Source: Acidimicrobiales bacterium
Lineage (GTDB): Bacteria; Actinomycetota; Acidimicrobiia; Acidimicrobiales; VFJN01
Direction of reading: 5' to 3'
Assembly: GCA_016936035.1 (NCBI GenBank)
Contig: JAFGPU010000404.1
Coordinates: forward strand, 1 to 5,664
Length of the DNA: 5,664 nt
The translations under genes and the position numbers were made by a program. The notes under the pieces were generated by a model. It worked only from the letters and a program-made list of their open reading frames with translations. It did no database searches and had not been told where the DNA came from. This document shows, one piece after another, positions 1 through 5,664 of the stretch (position 1 is its first letter; the number at the start of each line of letters is the position of its first letter).

Positions 1-990
1 CAGCCGAAGTTCGAGGCCCTCGCCAAGGAACGGGTCGCGGCGCTCGAGCAGGCCGAGCCCCAGCTGGCCGGGCGCATCGAGCTCGTGGGCGGCGACCTGA
101 CCGCGCCCGGGCTCGGCATCGACGACAGCAACCGCCTCGCCGCGAGGACCACCGAGATCTGGCACCTCGCCGCCGTGTACGACCTGAGCGTCCCCCGCGA
201 CGTGGGCATGCGCGTCAACGTCGAGGGCACCCGCAACATCCTGCGCTTCGCCGAGGACTGCCCCTCGTTGCGCCGCCACCACTACGTGAGCACCTGCTAC
301 GTCAGCGGCCGGCACTGCGGCCCCTACCGCGAGGACGACCTCGACGTCGGCCAGTCGTTCAACAACTACTACGAGGAGACGAAGTTCCTCGCCGAGGTCG
401 AGGTGGCCCAGGCCCGCGACGGCGGCATGCCGACCTCGGTGTACCGCCCCGCCATCGTCGTAGGCGATTCGCGCACCGGCGACACGCAGAAGTTCGACGG
501 CCCGTACTTCCTGTTGCAGTGGCTGGTGCGCCAACCCCGCAACTGGGCCGTCGTCCCTCTCGTCGGCGACCCGACGATGGTGCGGTTCAACATGGTGCCG
601 TCCGACTTCGTCATCGACGCCATCGACCACCTGTCGGGCCTCGACACGTCTACCGGGCGCACCTACCAGCTCGCCGACCCCCGCCCGCTCACGGTGGACC
701 AGCTGATCGACGAGATGCTGCGCGCCGTGCACCGCCGCGGCATCCGCGTGCCGCTCCCCCGGCGGCTCACCGCGTGGGCGCTCGCCCACATCGAGCCCCT
801 CGAGCGCTTCGTCGGCATCCCCGCCAGCGCGGTCGAGTACTTCGCCCACCCCACCCACTACGACACCACCGCCACCGAACGCGACCTGGCCGGCAGCGGC
901 ATCGCGTGCCCCCCGGTGCCCGAGCACCTGCCCAACCTGGTGCGCTTCATGACCGAGCACCGCGAGGCGAACGTGGGGGTCATGGTCTGA
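1..990 (+). CDS. Extended SDR / thioester-reductase-like NAD(P)-dependent oxidoreductase, 5' partial
   Basis: The frame is open from base 1, so the N-terminus, including the expected Rossmann glycine-rich NAD(P) motif, lies outside the window. The 329 visible codons begin at a segment just before a VGGDLT strand. They carry the marks of an extended short-chain dehydrogenase of the male-sterility/thioester-reductase (NAD_binding_4) type: a WHLAAVYDL strand, NVEGTRNIL helix (about residues 75-82), VSTCYVSG with Ser97, and the catalytic Tyr-x3-Lys pair Tyr124/Lys128 in YYEETK. SVYRPAIVVGDSRTG follows, the usual start of the substrate region. A GTG at 85 is in frame but would remove conserved sequence, so it is unlikely to be the true start. 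Family members reduce acyl thioesters or oxidise/reduce sugar or sterol substrates; the substrate cannot be told here. It ends in TGA, 60 bp before the antiporter regulator on the same strand. Family call is firm, precise function is not. Confidence 0.85.
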   Translation, partial: QPKFEALAKERVAALEQAEPQLAGRIELVGGDLTAPGLGIDDSNRLAARTTEIWHLAAVYDLSVPRDVGMRVNVEGTRNILRFAEDCPSLRRHHYVSTCYVSGRHCGPYREDDLDVGQSFNNYYEETKFLAEVEVAQARDGGMPTSVYRPAIVVGDSRTGDTQKFDGPYFLLQWLVRQPRNWAVVPLVGDPTMVRFNMVPSDFVIDAIDHLSGLDTSTGRTYQLADPRPLTVDQLIDEMLRAVHRRGIRVPLPRRLTAWALAHIEPLERFVGIPASAVEYFAHPTHYDTTATERDLAGSGIACPPVPEHLPNLVRFMTEHREANVGVMV

Positions 991-998
991 TCCGGCGG

Positions 999-1021
999 AG
1001 CGGCGTCCGATCACCGCCGCT
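999..1021 (+). terminator. Candidate stem-loop after the SDR gene
   Basis: A perfect 7-bp inverted repeat (AGCGGCG at 999-1005, CGCCGCT at 1015-1021) with a 9-nt loop begins 8 bp after the SDR stop codon. There is no T-run after it, so it is not a classical intrinsic terminator, but GC-rich actinobacteria often lack the T-tract. It would separate the SDR transcript from the antiporter module. Chance occurrence in GC-rich DNA is possible. Confidence 0.35.
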
Positions 1022-1038
1022 GCGGCCTGCGGGGCTGC

Positions 1039-1047
1039 CATGATCAT
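1039..1047 (+). promoter_or_regulatory. Possible -10 element / palindrome just before khtT-like start
   Basis: ATGATCAT (1040-1047) is a perfect 8-bp palindrome and an AT-rich island in a GC-rich gap. The hexamer CATGAT (1039-1044) matches TATAAT at four of six positions and ends 6 bases before the GTG start at 1051, the spacing expected for a leaderless actinobacterial transcript. No convincing -35 is seen near 1016-1021, and no Shine-Dalgarno sequence sits at the usual distance from the GTG. An operator role is an alternative. Confidence 0.25.
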
Positions 1048-1050
1048 CGG

Positions 1051-1536
1051 GTGACGACGGTTCGTGAGACACCGGTCCCCGGGGTGGGCGTGCGCTACGA
1101 GCTCGACCTCGAGAGCGGCCAGCGCATCGGGGTGCTCGCCCACCGCTCGGGTCGACGGGACCTGCTGCACTACAGCCAGCGCGACCCCGACGCCGTCCAG
1201 GCCGAGATGAGCCTCACCCCGGAGGAGGGCAAGGTCGTCGCCGACCTGCTGGGCGGCACCCAGCTCACCACCAGCCTCGCCCAGGTGCAGCAGCGGGTGG
1301 AGGGTCTGGCGATCGACTGGCTGCCGATCCCGCCCTCGTCCCCGTTCGCCGGCCGCACCATCGGTGACGCCGGGGTGCGCACGCGCACGGGGGTGTCGAT
1401 CGTCGCCGTCCTGCGGGACGAGGACGCCTACCCGGCACCCGGACCCGAGTTCGGCCTGCTCGCCGACGACACCGTCGTGGTCGTCGGCACCCCGGAGGGC
1501 ATCACCGCCACGGCCGCGCTCCTGAGCCGAACGTGA
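1051..1536 (+). CDS. khtT: Cation:proton antiporter regulatory subunit, KhtT-like
   Basis: This 161-residue protein matches the KhtT/AmhM family of soluble subunits that bind and gate a CPA2 antiporter on the cytoplasmic face. From memory of Bacillus KhtT, conserved points include the PGVG segment (residues 10-13), HRSGRRDLL (31-39), QRDPDA (43-48), LGG (67-69) and an AIDWL strand (87-91). Residues about 86-161 form the C-terminal RCK_C (TrkA-C) domain, with SPFAGRTIGD at its start, a GVSIVAVLR strand and LLADDTVVVVGTPE near the end. In characterised relatives this domain binds small ligands, in Bacillus KhtT cyclic di-AMP. The GTG start at 1051 is chosen because KhtT similarity begins immediately after it and no in-frame alternative exists upstream. 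The antiporter gene follows on the same strand after 36 bp, matching the khtT-khtU order of Bacillus. There is no clear Shine-Dalgarno sequence. Confidence 0.9.
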   Translation: MTTVRETPVPGVGVRYELDLESGQRIGVLAHRSGRRDLLHYSQRDPDAVQAEMSLTPEEGKVVADLLGGTQLTTSLAQVQQRVEGLAIDWLPIPPSSPFAGRTIGDAGVRTRTGVSIVAVLRDEDAYPAPGPEFGLLADDTVVVVGTPEGITATAALLSRT

Positions 1537-1587
1537 CACGGCAGGGTCGAACGTGACACGGCCGAACCGAACGTGACGGTGGCAGCA
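1528..1587 (+). repeat. Three-copy direct repeat, 20-bp period, across khtT/khtU junction
   Basis: CGAACGTGAC occurs at 1528, 1548 and 1568, exactly 20 bp apart. Copies one and two share 15 identical bases (CGAACGTGACACGGC); copy three shares the first 10. Copy one holds the stop codon of the KhtT-like gene (TGA 1534-1536), copy two lies between the genes, and copy three holds the GTG start (1573) of the antiporter. Each copy contains GTGA, an overlapping start/stop. Because 20 is not a multiple of 3, only the third GTG is in frame with the antiporter. Confidence 0.85.
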
Positions 1588-2772
1588 GCGAGCATCGACG
1601 CGGCCACCGTGCTGGTCGAGCTCGGCGGCGTCCTGCTGCTGCTGGCCGTCGCGGGCCGCCTCGCCGGGCGCCTCGGCATCTCGCCCATCCCGCTGTACCT
1701 CGTGGCCGGCCTCCTCGTCGGCGAGGGCACGCCGCTCGAGTTCACCGCCACGCGCGAGTTCATCGAGATCGGTGCCCAGATCGGCGTCGTCCTGCTGCTG
1801 CTGGTGCTCGGACTGGAGTACTCGGGCCGCGAGCTCCTCGGCAACCTCCGCGCCAACCGTGCCGCGGGCCTGGTCGACCTCGTGCTGAACGTGACGCCGG
1901 GGGTCGTCGCCGGCCTCGTGCTGGGCTTCGGCGCCACCGGCGCGTTCTTCCTCGGGGCCATCACCTACATCTCGTCGTCGGGCATCGTCTCCAAGGTGCT
2001 CGGCGAGCTGGGCCGGATCGGCAACCGCGAGACGCCGGCCGTGCTGTCGGTGCTCATCACCGAGGATCTGGCCATGGCCGTGTTCCTGCCCGTCGGGGCG
2101 GGCCTGCTGGTGGCCTCGGGGGTGGTCGAGACGACCACCGACATCGTCATCGCGGCGCTCGCCGTGGCGGCCGCGTTCCTCGTCACCCTGCGCTGGGGAG
2201 ACCACCTGAGTCGCATCGTCTTCCACGCGTCCGGCGAGCTGCTGTTGCTGACCGTCGTCGGCGCCGGCCTGCTGGTGGCCGGCACCGCCGAGCAGATCCA
2301 CGCGCCGGCGGCCGTGGGGGCGCTGCTCGTCGGCATCGCGCTCTCGGGTCCGGCGGCCGAGACCGCCCGTGTCGTGCTGCTGCCCGTGCGCGACCTGTTC
2401 GCTGCCGTGTTCTTCCTGTTCTTCGGGCTCGAGATCGTCCCGTCGACGATGGTGCCGATGCTGCCCGCCGCCGCGGGGCTGGCCCTGCTCACGGCGCTGA
2501 CGAAGGTGGCGACGGGCTGGTGGGCGGCACGCCGGTCGGGCATCGGCCTGCCCGGCCGGCTCCGCGCCGGCACGGTGCTCATCGCCCGGGGTGAGTTCTC
2601 GATCATCCTCGCCGGCCTGGCGATCGGGGGTGGGGTCGACGCCGACCTCGGTCCCCTGGCCGCCGCCTACGTCCTCCTGCTGGCGACGGCCGGCCCGCTC
2701 GTCACCCGCTTCGCCGACCCGCTGGCCTTCGCCATCCAGTCCGCGCGGAGCCCCGAGCGCCAGCCGGGGTGA
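1573..2772 (+). CDS. khtU: Cation:proton antiporter, CPA2 family, KhtU-like membrane subunit
   Basis: The 399-residue protein is hydrophobic throughout, with about a dozen predicted membrane helices and only short loops. It has the CPA2 (Na_H_Exchanger) landmarks: LVLGLEYSGREL (residues 77-88), ITYISSSGIVSKVLGELGR (130-148) as the unwound helix of the ion site, TED with Glu164-Asp165 as the acidic ion/proton-binding pair, FFLFFGLEI, and the helix signature RGEFSIIL (Arg339 to Leu346). It likely exports K+ or another monovalent cation in exchange for protons. It ends about 20 residues after the last helix and lacks the RCK_N/KTN domain fused to KefB/KefC, which fits gating by the separate KhtT-like protein upstream. 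The start is uncertain: GTG 1573 lies in a repeat copy with no Shine-Dalgarno sequence, and GTG 1579 is also in frame. Translation by coupling to the upstream gene is plausible. Confidence 0.92.
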   Translation: MTVAAASIDAATVLVELGGVLLLLAVAGRLAGRLGISPIPLYLVAGLLVGEGTPLEFTATREFIEIGAQIGVVLLLLVLGLEYSGRELLGNLRANRAAGLVDLVLNVTPGVVAGLVLGFGATGAFFLGAITYISSSGIVSKVLGELGRIGNRETPAVLSVLITEDLAMAVFLPVGAGLLVASGVVETTTDIVIAALAVAAAFLVTLRWGDHLSRIVFHASGELLLLTVVGAGLLVAGTAEQIHAPAAVGALLVGIALSGPAAETARVVLLPVRDLFAAVFFLFFGLEIVPSTMVPMLPAAAGLALLTALTKVATGWWAARRSGIGLPGRLRAGTVLIARGEFSIILAGLAIGGGVDADLGPLAAAYVLLLATAGPLVTRFADPLAFAIQSARSPERQPG

Positions 2773-2774
2773 CG

Positions 2775-2800
2775 GCTGCGCCGCCGGGCGCCTGCGCAGC
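2775..2800. terminator. Candidate bidirectional terminator between convergent genes
   Basis: GCTGCGC (2775-2781) and GCGCAGC (2794-2800) form a perfect 7-bp stem with a 12-nt loop. The structure fills almost the whole 28-bp gap between two convergent genes: the antiporter stop ends at 2772 and the TIR-gene stop begins at 2801. Being symmetrical, it could serve both transcripts. Neither strand has a T-run after the stem, so efficiency cannot be judged. Confidence 0.45.
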
Positions 2801-3820
2801 TCAGCCCTCGATGGTGATCGGTGCCTCCGCCACGACCTGGACGTCGGTCGTGCCCCCGGGAACTCGTCGCCCCTGCGTGATGGCGACCGTCTGATCGCCG
2901 AACTCGACGCCGTGCTCGGTGGTGGCGAACGAGTCCTCGATCGTGGCCCCCGGGGCGATGTCCGCGCTGATGTCGGCGAGGACGACGCCGGTCACCAGCG
3001 GATCGGCGCCGATCAGGACCGTGAGCTCCGTCGTCGCCGCCTCGATCGCGCCGTCAGAGGTGTTGGTGATCGAGTAGGTCACCGTGATCTCGTCGCCGGC
3101 GCCGACGGTCGTCGGCTCGACCTCCACGGCACCCTCGAGCTGACCGGCGCTGCCGGAGGCCGCCGGCTCGTCGCCGCTCGCCGGCGCATCCTCGCCCGCC
3201 GGCGCATCGGTCGCGTCGGTCGCCACCTCGCCGTCGTCGCCTCCCGAGGTGGTGACGAGCGCAGCGACGACACCGATCACGACCACGGCGATCAGCGCGA
3301 CGATCACCAGGTTCCAGGGCCGCGTCCGGGCTCGGTCGAGCACGCCCTGCGGCCTCGCGGCCGGCGGTGGGGGCGGAAGTGGGCCACCACCCGCCGCCGC
3401 CTGGTCGGGCCTGACCCCGAGGGCCTGCAGGCCGCCCACGATCTTGGGGATGATCGGTCCCACCCCGCCCGCCGGGACAGCGATGGAGGTGTACGCCCCC
3501 AGAGCCAGTCGCCACTCGGGCCGCCGCTGGATGAACTTCTCGTGGCTGATGCCCTTCAGCACCGGGATGATCGGCCGGTCGAGCTCGTGCGCCACCTCGA
3601 TCTCGCGCGCGACCTGGTGTGAGCCCAAGGACGCGGGCGAGATGATGAGGATGAGGGCGCTCGCGTGCTCGATCGCGTCGACGACCTGCGAGAGGTAGGT
3701 CGGGCCCGGCAGCGTGTCGCTCTCGTAGGTCCACGGCTCGTAGCCGTTGTCCCGCAGTCCCCGCCCGATCGCTTCCGCCGTGTCGGCGTTCTCCTCGACG
3801 TGGCTGATGAAGACGGGCAT
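2801..3820 (-). CDS. TIR-domain single-pass membrane protein with extracytoplasmic Ig-like domain
   Basis: The 339-residue protein has four parts. Residues 1-116 are a TIR domain: MPVFISHVEEN strand, D35-x-L-PG BB-loop-like segment, ALILIISPASLGS strand, then VAREIEVA, where Glu73 aligns with the catalytic glutamate of NAD-cleaving TIR enzymes (SxxVxxE pattern). Residues 140-160 are a Gly/Pro-rich linker with five prolines in a row. One transmembrane helix runs from about Trp169 to Val189, preceded by basic RARTR and followed by acidic residues, so the TIR side should be cytoplasmic. Outside come an acidic Ala/Gly/Pro/Ser-rich stretch (192-226) and an Ig-like fold (228-339) with the CARDB/DUF11 hallmark GDEITVTYSITNTSDG. 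The ATG at 3820 is chosen because the TIR similarity starts there and AGGAGG precedes it by 9 nt; an in-frame GTG at 3988 lies inside the upstream gene. NADase activity, signalling or scaffolding are all possible; no known partner is adjacent. Confidence 0.85.
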   Translation of the reverse strand: MPVFISHVEENADTAEAIGRGLRDNGYEPWTYESDTLPGPTYLSQVVDAIEHASALILIISPASLGSHQVAREIEVAHELDRPIIPVLKGISHEKFIQRRPEWRLALGAYTSIAVPAGGVGPIIPKIVGGLQALGVRPDQAAAGGGPLPPPPPAARPQGVLDRARTRPWNLVIVALIAVVVIGVVAALVTTSGGDDGEVATDATDAPAGEDAPASGDEPAASGSAGQLEGAVEVEPTTVGAGDEITVTYSITNTSDGAIEAATTELTVLIGADPLVTGVVLADISADIAPGATIEDSFATTEHGVEFGDQTVAITQGRRVPGGTTDVQVVAEAPITIEG

Positions 3821-3829
3821 CGGCACGAC

Positions 3830-3835
3830 CCTCCT
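3830..3835 (-). promoter_or_regulatory. Strong ribosome binding site of the TIR gene
   Basis: On the minus strand AGGAGG lies 9 nt before the ATG at 3820. It decides the start: the reading frame continues open to a GTG at 3988, but that extension of 56 residues is Arg/Ser/Gly-rich with no TIR similarity. Confidence 0.8.
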
Positions 3836-3971
3836 GGACCGCTGGCCCTCACTCTCGGTCGTGAGCGCCGAACTTCCCAGTGCCGAACGTCCTATCGATT
3901 GTGACACGAGGCGGTTGCGAGACCGCGGACCGCGCCGGGTTGACCCGCCGACGGACGATCGCGGCCCCCGG
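3836..3971. other. Intergenic region with clustered palindromes, upstream of the TIR gene
   Basis: No gene is supported here. Several short inverted repeats crowd 3911-3947: GCGGT/ACCGC with a 6-nt loop (3911-3926), CGCGG-A-CCGCG (3924-3934) and CGGGT/ACCCG with a 2-nt centre (3936-3947). They lie 25-61 bp after the epoxide hydrolase stop on the minus strand and could end that transcript or act as an operator for the TIR gene. Minus-strand CACAAT, near the ATCGAT at 3895-3900, is a weak -10 candidate for the TIR gene, with no good -35. Confidence 0.35.
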
Positions 3972-4970
3972 TCAGGCCCTGTCGCCACGGACGGCGTCGA
4001 CGAAGTCGACGAGGGCGGCGTTGACCTGGTCGGGCTTCTCCTGCTGTACCCAGTGCCCGGCCCCGTCGATCAGCACGGTGCCCCGATCGTCGGTGAGCCA
4101 CCCCTCCATGACCGACGGTGGCGACATCGCGAGCACAGGGTCGTCACGGCCGCCGATGAACATGGCGGGCACGTCGACCGTCGCCCCGGAGAGGTGCGCG
4201 GTCAGCTCCCAGTTGCGGTCGAGGTTGCGGTACCAGTTGATGCCGCCGGTGAAGCCGGTGCGGGTGAACTCCTCGATGTAGTGGTCGAGCTCGTCCCGGG
4301 TGAGCCAGTCGGGCAGGCCGTCGGGCTCGGGCAGCCGGTCGACGAAGCCCCGGCCGTCGTCCGCCAGCGCGGCGGACGCCGCGGCGTCGGCACGTCCGAC
4401 CTTGGTGAGCCCGGCCAGCATGCGGGTCATGGTGGTGGCCGGGTCGCGCCCCAGGTCGGCGTCGGCGACCCCGGGCTGCTGGAAGTAGAGCATGTAGAAG
4501 AACGAGTCGCCCATGACCTGGCGCATCAGCTGGGTGGGCGGCATCGGCGCGCGTGGCAGGAACGGCACGCTCATGCCCACGACGCCCGCCACCCGCTCGG
4601 GGGCCATCACGGCCAGCTGCCACACGACCATCGCGCCCCAGTCGTGGCCCACGAACACCGCCCGGTCCTCGCCGATGTCGTCGAGCAGGCCCAGCAGGTC
4701 GCCGGTGAGGTGGAGGATGTCGTACTCCTCGACGGCCTCCGGGCGGGTCGACCGCCCGTACCCGCGCTGGTCGGGCGCGAGCACCCGGTTGCCCCTCGCC
4801 GCCAGCGCGGGGATCTGGTGGCGCCACGAGTACGCCAGCTCGGGGAACCCGTGGGCGAGCACCACGGGGAACCCCTCACCGGCGTCGAGCACGCTCAGCT
4901 CGACGCCGTCGCGCCCGACGGTGCGCCGGCGCGTCAAGGGGGGATCGCTGGGACGGGTCGGGTCAGGCAT
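3972..4970 (-). CDS. Epoxide hydrolase, alpha/beta-hydrolase fold
   Basis: The 332-residue protein should open epoxides to vicinal diols in the cytoplasm. The whole catalytic set of soluble epoxide hydrolases is visible: HGFP (40-43) for the oxyanion hole, GHDWG with Asp110 as nucleophile, acid Asp277 in GGRDDPVL, and His306 in GAGHW. The cap domain supplies the two epoxide-polarising tyrosines, one from FFYMLYFQQPG (Tyr159 or Tyr162) and Tyr247 in INWYRN. The FYMLYFQQPGVAD and TGFTGGINWYRNLDRNW blocks closely resemble, from memory, mammalian soluble epoxide hydrolase, so a haloalkane dehalogenase is much less likely. Length is normal for the bacterial EphA/EphB type. The ATG at 4970 is preceded by AGGAGG and overlaps the end of the FAD oxidoreductase gene by 8 bp (ATGCCTGA), so the two are translationally coupled. 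The same frame runs further upstream only as an arginine-rich shadow of that gene. Confidence 0.93.
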   Translation of the reverse strand: MPDPTRPSDPPLTRRRTVGRDGVELSVLDAGEGFPVVLAHGFPELAYSWRHQIPALAARGNRVLAPDQRGYGRSTRPEAVEEYDILHLTGDLLGLLDDIGEDRAVFVGHDWGAMVVWQLAVMAPERVAGVVGMSVPFLPRAPMPPTQLMRQVMGDSFFYMLYFQQPGVADADLGRDPATTMTRMLAGLTKVGRADAAASAALADDGRGFVDRLPEPDGLPDWLTRDELDHYIEEFTRTGFTGGINWYRNLDRNWELTAHLSGATVDVPAMFIGGRDDPVLAMSPPSVMEGWLTDDRGTVLIDGAGHWVQQEKPDQVNAALVDFVDAVRGDRA

Positions 4971-5664
4971 GGGTGGCGGCCTCCTCGGGTGCGCCGAGCA
5001 GCGCGAGCAGCTCTCGGCGGGTGGGCCCGACGCGCGGGGGTGGCGGGTACGCGTCGGGATCGGACATGACCTGGGCCATGCGGGCGACCACGTCGGGTTG
5101 GGTGGCGAGGTCGGCGGGCCGGTCGAGCATGTTCCACAGCCGGGCCAGCGCCCGCCCGATGACCGGGTCGGTGGCCCCGGCGGCGAAGACGGCGGCCATG
5201 GCCTTGGCCTGCGGGTTCGCCGAGGCGCCGCCACCGGGCGCGCTGGTGACGCCCGTCGGGTCGGCGCCCATCTGGTCGGTCTGCACCGCGAGGTCGAACC
5301 AGGGCTCGACCTCGCGGGCGCATCCCGCCTCGTAGGCCACCGCCCGGGCCACGGCGTCGCCCGGGTGGTCGGCGACCGCGTCGGCCAGCAGGACCGCCTG
5401 CACCAGCGCGAGCGAGCACCCCCGGCCGTAGAGCGGGTTGGTGCAGGTGTGCGCGTCGCCCACGGCGTGGAAGCCCACCACCGTCGGCCTGCCCTCGGCA
5501 TCGACGAAGCGGCGCAGGCGGTTGAGCAGGCCGCCCATCGGGCGCACGCCGCCGACCGGGTCGAGCGGCCCCGCGGTGAAGAACTGGGCCGGGCCCGGTA
5601 GCGCCCGGCACGCCTGCTCGAACCCGTCGGGATCGGACAGCGCCACCCGCAGCGCCGCGTCGTC
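4963..5664 (-). CDS. FAD-dependent oxidoreductase / monooxygenase-like, 5' partial (C-terminal part only)
   Basis: The frame is open to the window edge, so the start and the N-terminal FAD (GxGxxG) motif are missing; 233 C-terminal residues are visible. The key evidence is the segment GFHAVGDAHTCTNPLYGRGCSLAL (residues 64-87), with Gly69-Asp70 and NPLYGRG. This corresponds to the second FAD-contact motif of p-hydroxybenzoate-hydroxylase-fold flavoenzymes (GD-x-x-x-NP-x-x-G-x-G), followed by the typical helix. The rest is alanine-rich helical sequence with no further motif that I recognise. Relatives include aromatic hydroxylases, epoxidases, halogenases and geranylgeranyl reductases; the motif alone cannot choose among them. 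The epoxide hydrolase overlaps its stop, which hints that the product may be an epoxide or that both act on one lipid or terpenoid substrate. An in-frame GTG at 5646 exists but would be far inside the family's normal length. Confidence 0.75.
   Translation of the reverse strand, partial: DDAALRVALSDPDGFEQACRALPGPAQFFTAGPLDPVGGVRPMGGLLNRLRRFVDAEGRPTVVGFHAVGDAHTCTNPLYGRGCSLALVQAVLLADAVADHPGDAVARAVAYEAGCAREVEPWFDLAVQTDQMGADPTGVTSAPGGGASANPQAKAMAAVFAAGATDPVIGRALARLWNMLDRPADLATQPDVVARMAQVMSDPDAYPPPPRVGPTRRELLALLGAPEEAATHA
4980..4985 (-). promoter_or_regulatory. Ribosome binding site of the epoxide hydrolase
   Basis: Minus-strand AGGAGG lies 9 nt before the ATG at 4970, inside the last codons of the upstream FAD oxidoreductase gene. 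It fixes the hydrolase start and supports independent re-initiation at the overlapping stop/start. Confidence 0.8.

Noticed and set aside
1428..1964. Minus-strand open frame opposite the khtT/khtU junction.
   Set aside because: The product is Ser/Arg/Pro/Thr-rich with no motif and is antisense to two well-supported genes.
2591..3622. A 343-codon open frame on the plus strand opposite the TIR gene.
   Set aside because: Its product is Arg/Gly/Asp/Ala-rich low-complexity sequence with no recognisable motif, and it lies antisense to a gene with clear domains and a strong ribosome binding site. It is an effect of few stop codons in GC-rich DNA.
2801..3820. Thoeris or SPARTA-type anti-phage system around the TIR gene.
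   Set aside because: Neighbours are an antiporter, an epoxide hydrolase and a flavoenzyme. No ThsA-like, Argonaute-like or cyclase gene is visible in the window; only a view beyond the window could revive this.
3889..3911. A split resemblance to the junction repeat (CGAACGT ... GTGACACG) in the TIR upstream region.
   Set aside because: The two halves are separated by unrelated bases and each is short enough to occur by chance; spacing does not match the 20-bp period at 1528-1587.
3821..3988. N-terminal extension of the TIR protein to a GTG at 3988.
   Set aside because: The extra 56 residues have no TIR-like sequence, would overlap the end of the hydrolase gene, and bypass the well-placed AGGAGG before the ATG at 3820.
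3747..5601. Long plus-strand open frames (3747-5069 and 4513-5601) opposite the hydrolase and flavoenzyme genes.
   Set aside because: Their translations are His/Arg/Gly/Val- or Ser/Arg-rich with no family features, while the minus strand carries full catalytic motifs in two coupled genes.

Overview
The window is strongly GC-rich and densely coded. Every one of the six genes ends in TGA, two of the four visible starts are GTG, and codon third positions are almost all G or C. This, with the gene families present, suggests an actinobacterium, possibly of the Acidimicrobiia or a related environmental lineage. The lineage is inferred from composition and family content, not from a marker gene. No rRNA, tRNA, CRISPR array or insertion sequence is visible.

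Layout. The left half reads rightward: a 5'-truncated extended SDR/thioester-reductase-like oxidoreductase (1-990), then a two-gene cation/proton antiporter module, khtT-like regulatory subunit (1051-1536) and khtU-like CPA2 membrane subunit (1573-2772). The junction between those two carries a 20-bp-period direct repeat that contains the stop of the first gene and the start of the second. The right half reads leftward: a FAD-dependent oxidoreductase cut by the window edge (4963-5664), an epoxide hydrolase overlapping it by 8 bp (3972-4970), and, after a 151-bp gap, a TIR-domain membrane protein (2801-3820). The two halves converge on a 28-bp gap (2773-2800) that is almost entirely one inverted repeat, a candidate bidirectional terminator.

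How the genes work together. KhtT (an RCK_C regulatory subunit) and KhtU should form one K+(cation)/H+ antiporter at the membrane. The FAD enzyme and the epoxide hydrolase are translationally coupled and could form an oxidation-then-hydration pair (alkene to epoxide to diol), although the FAD enzyme's reaction is not proven by sequence. The TIR protein is the least conventional gene: an N-terminal cytoplasmic TIR domain with the expected glutamate, a proline-rich linker, one transmembrane helix, and an extracytoplasmic Ig-like (CARDB/DUF11-type) domain. That is the layout of a receptor-like protein. No recognisable Thoeris, CBASS or Argonaute partner sits beside it within this window.
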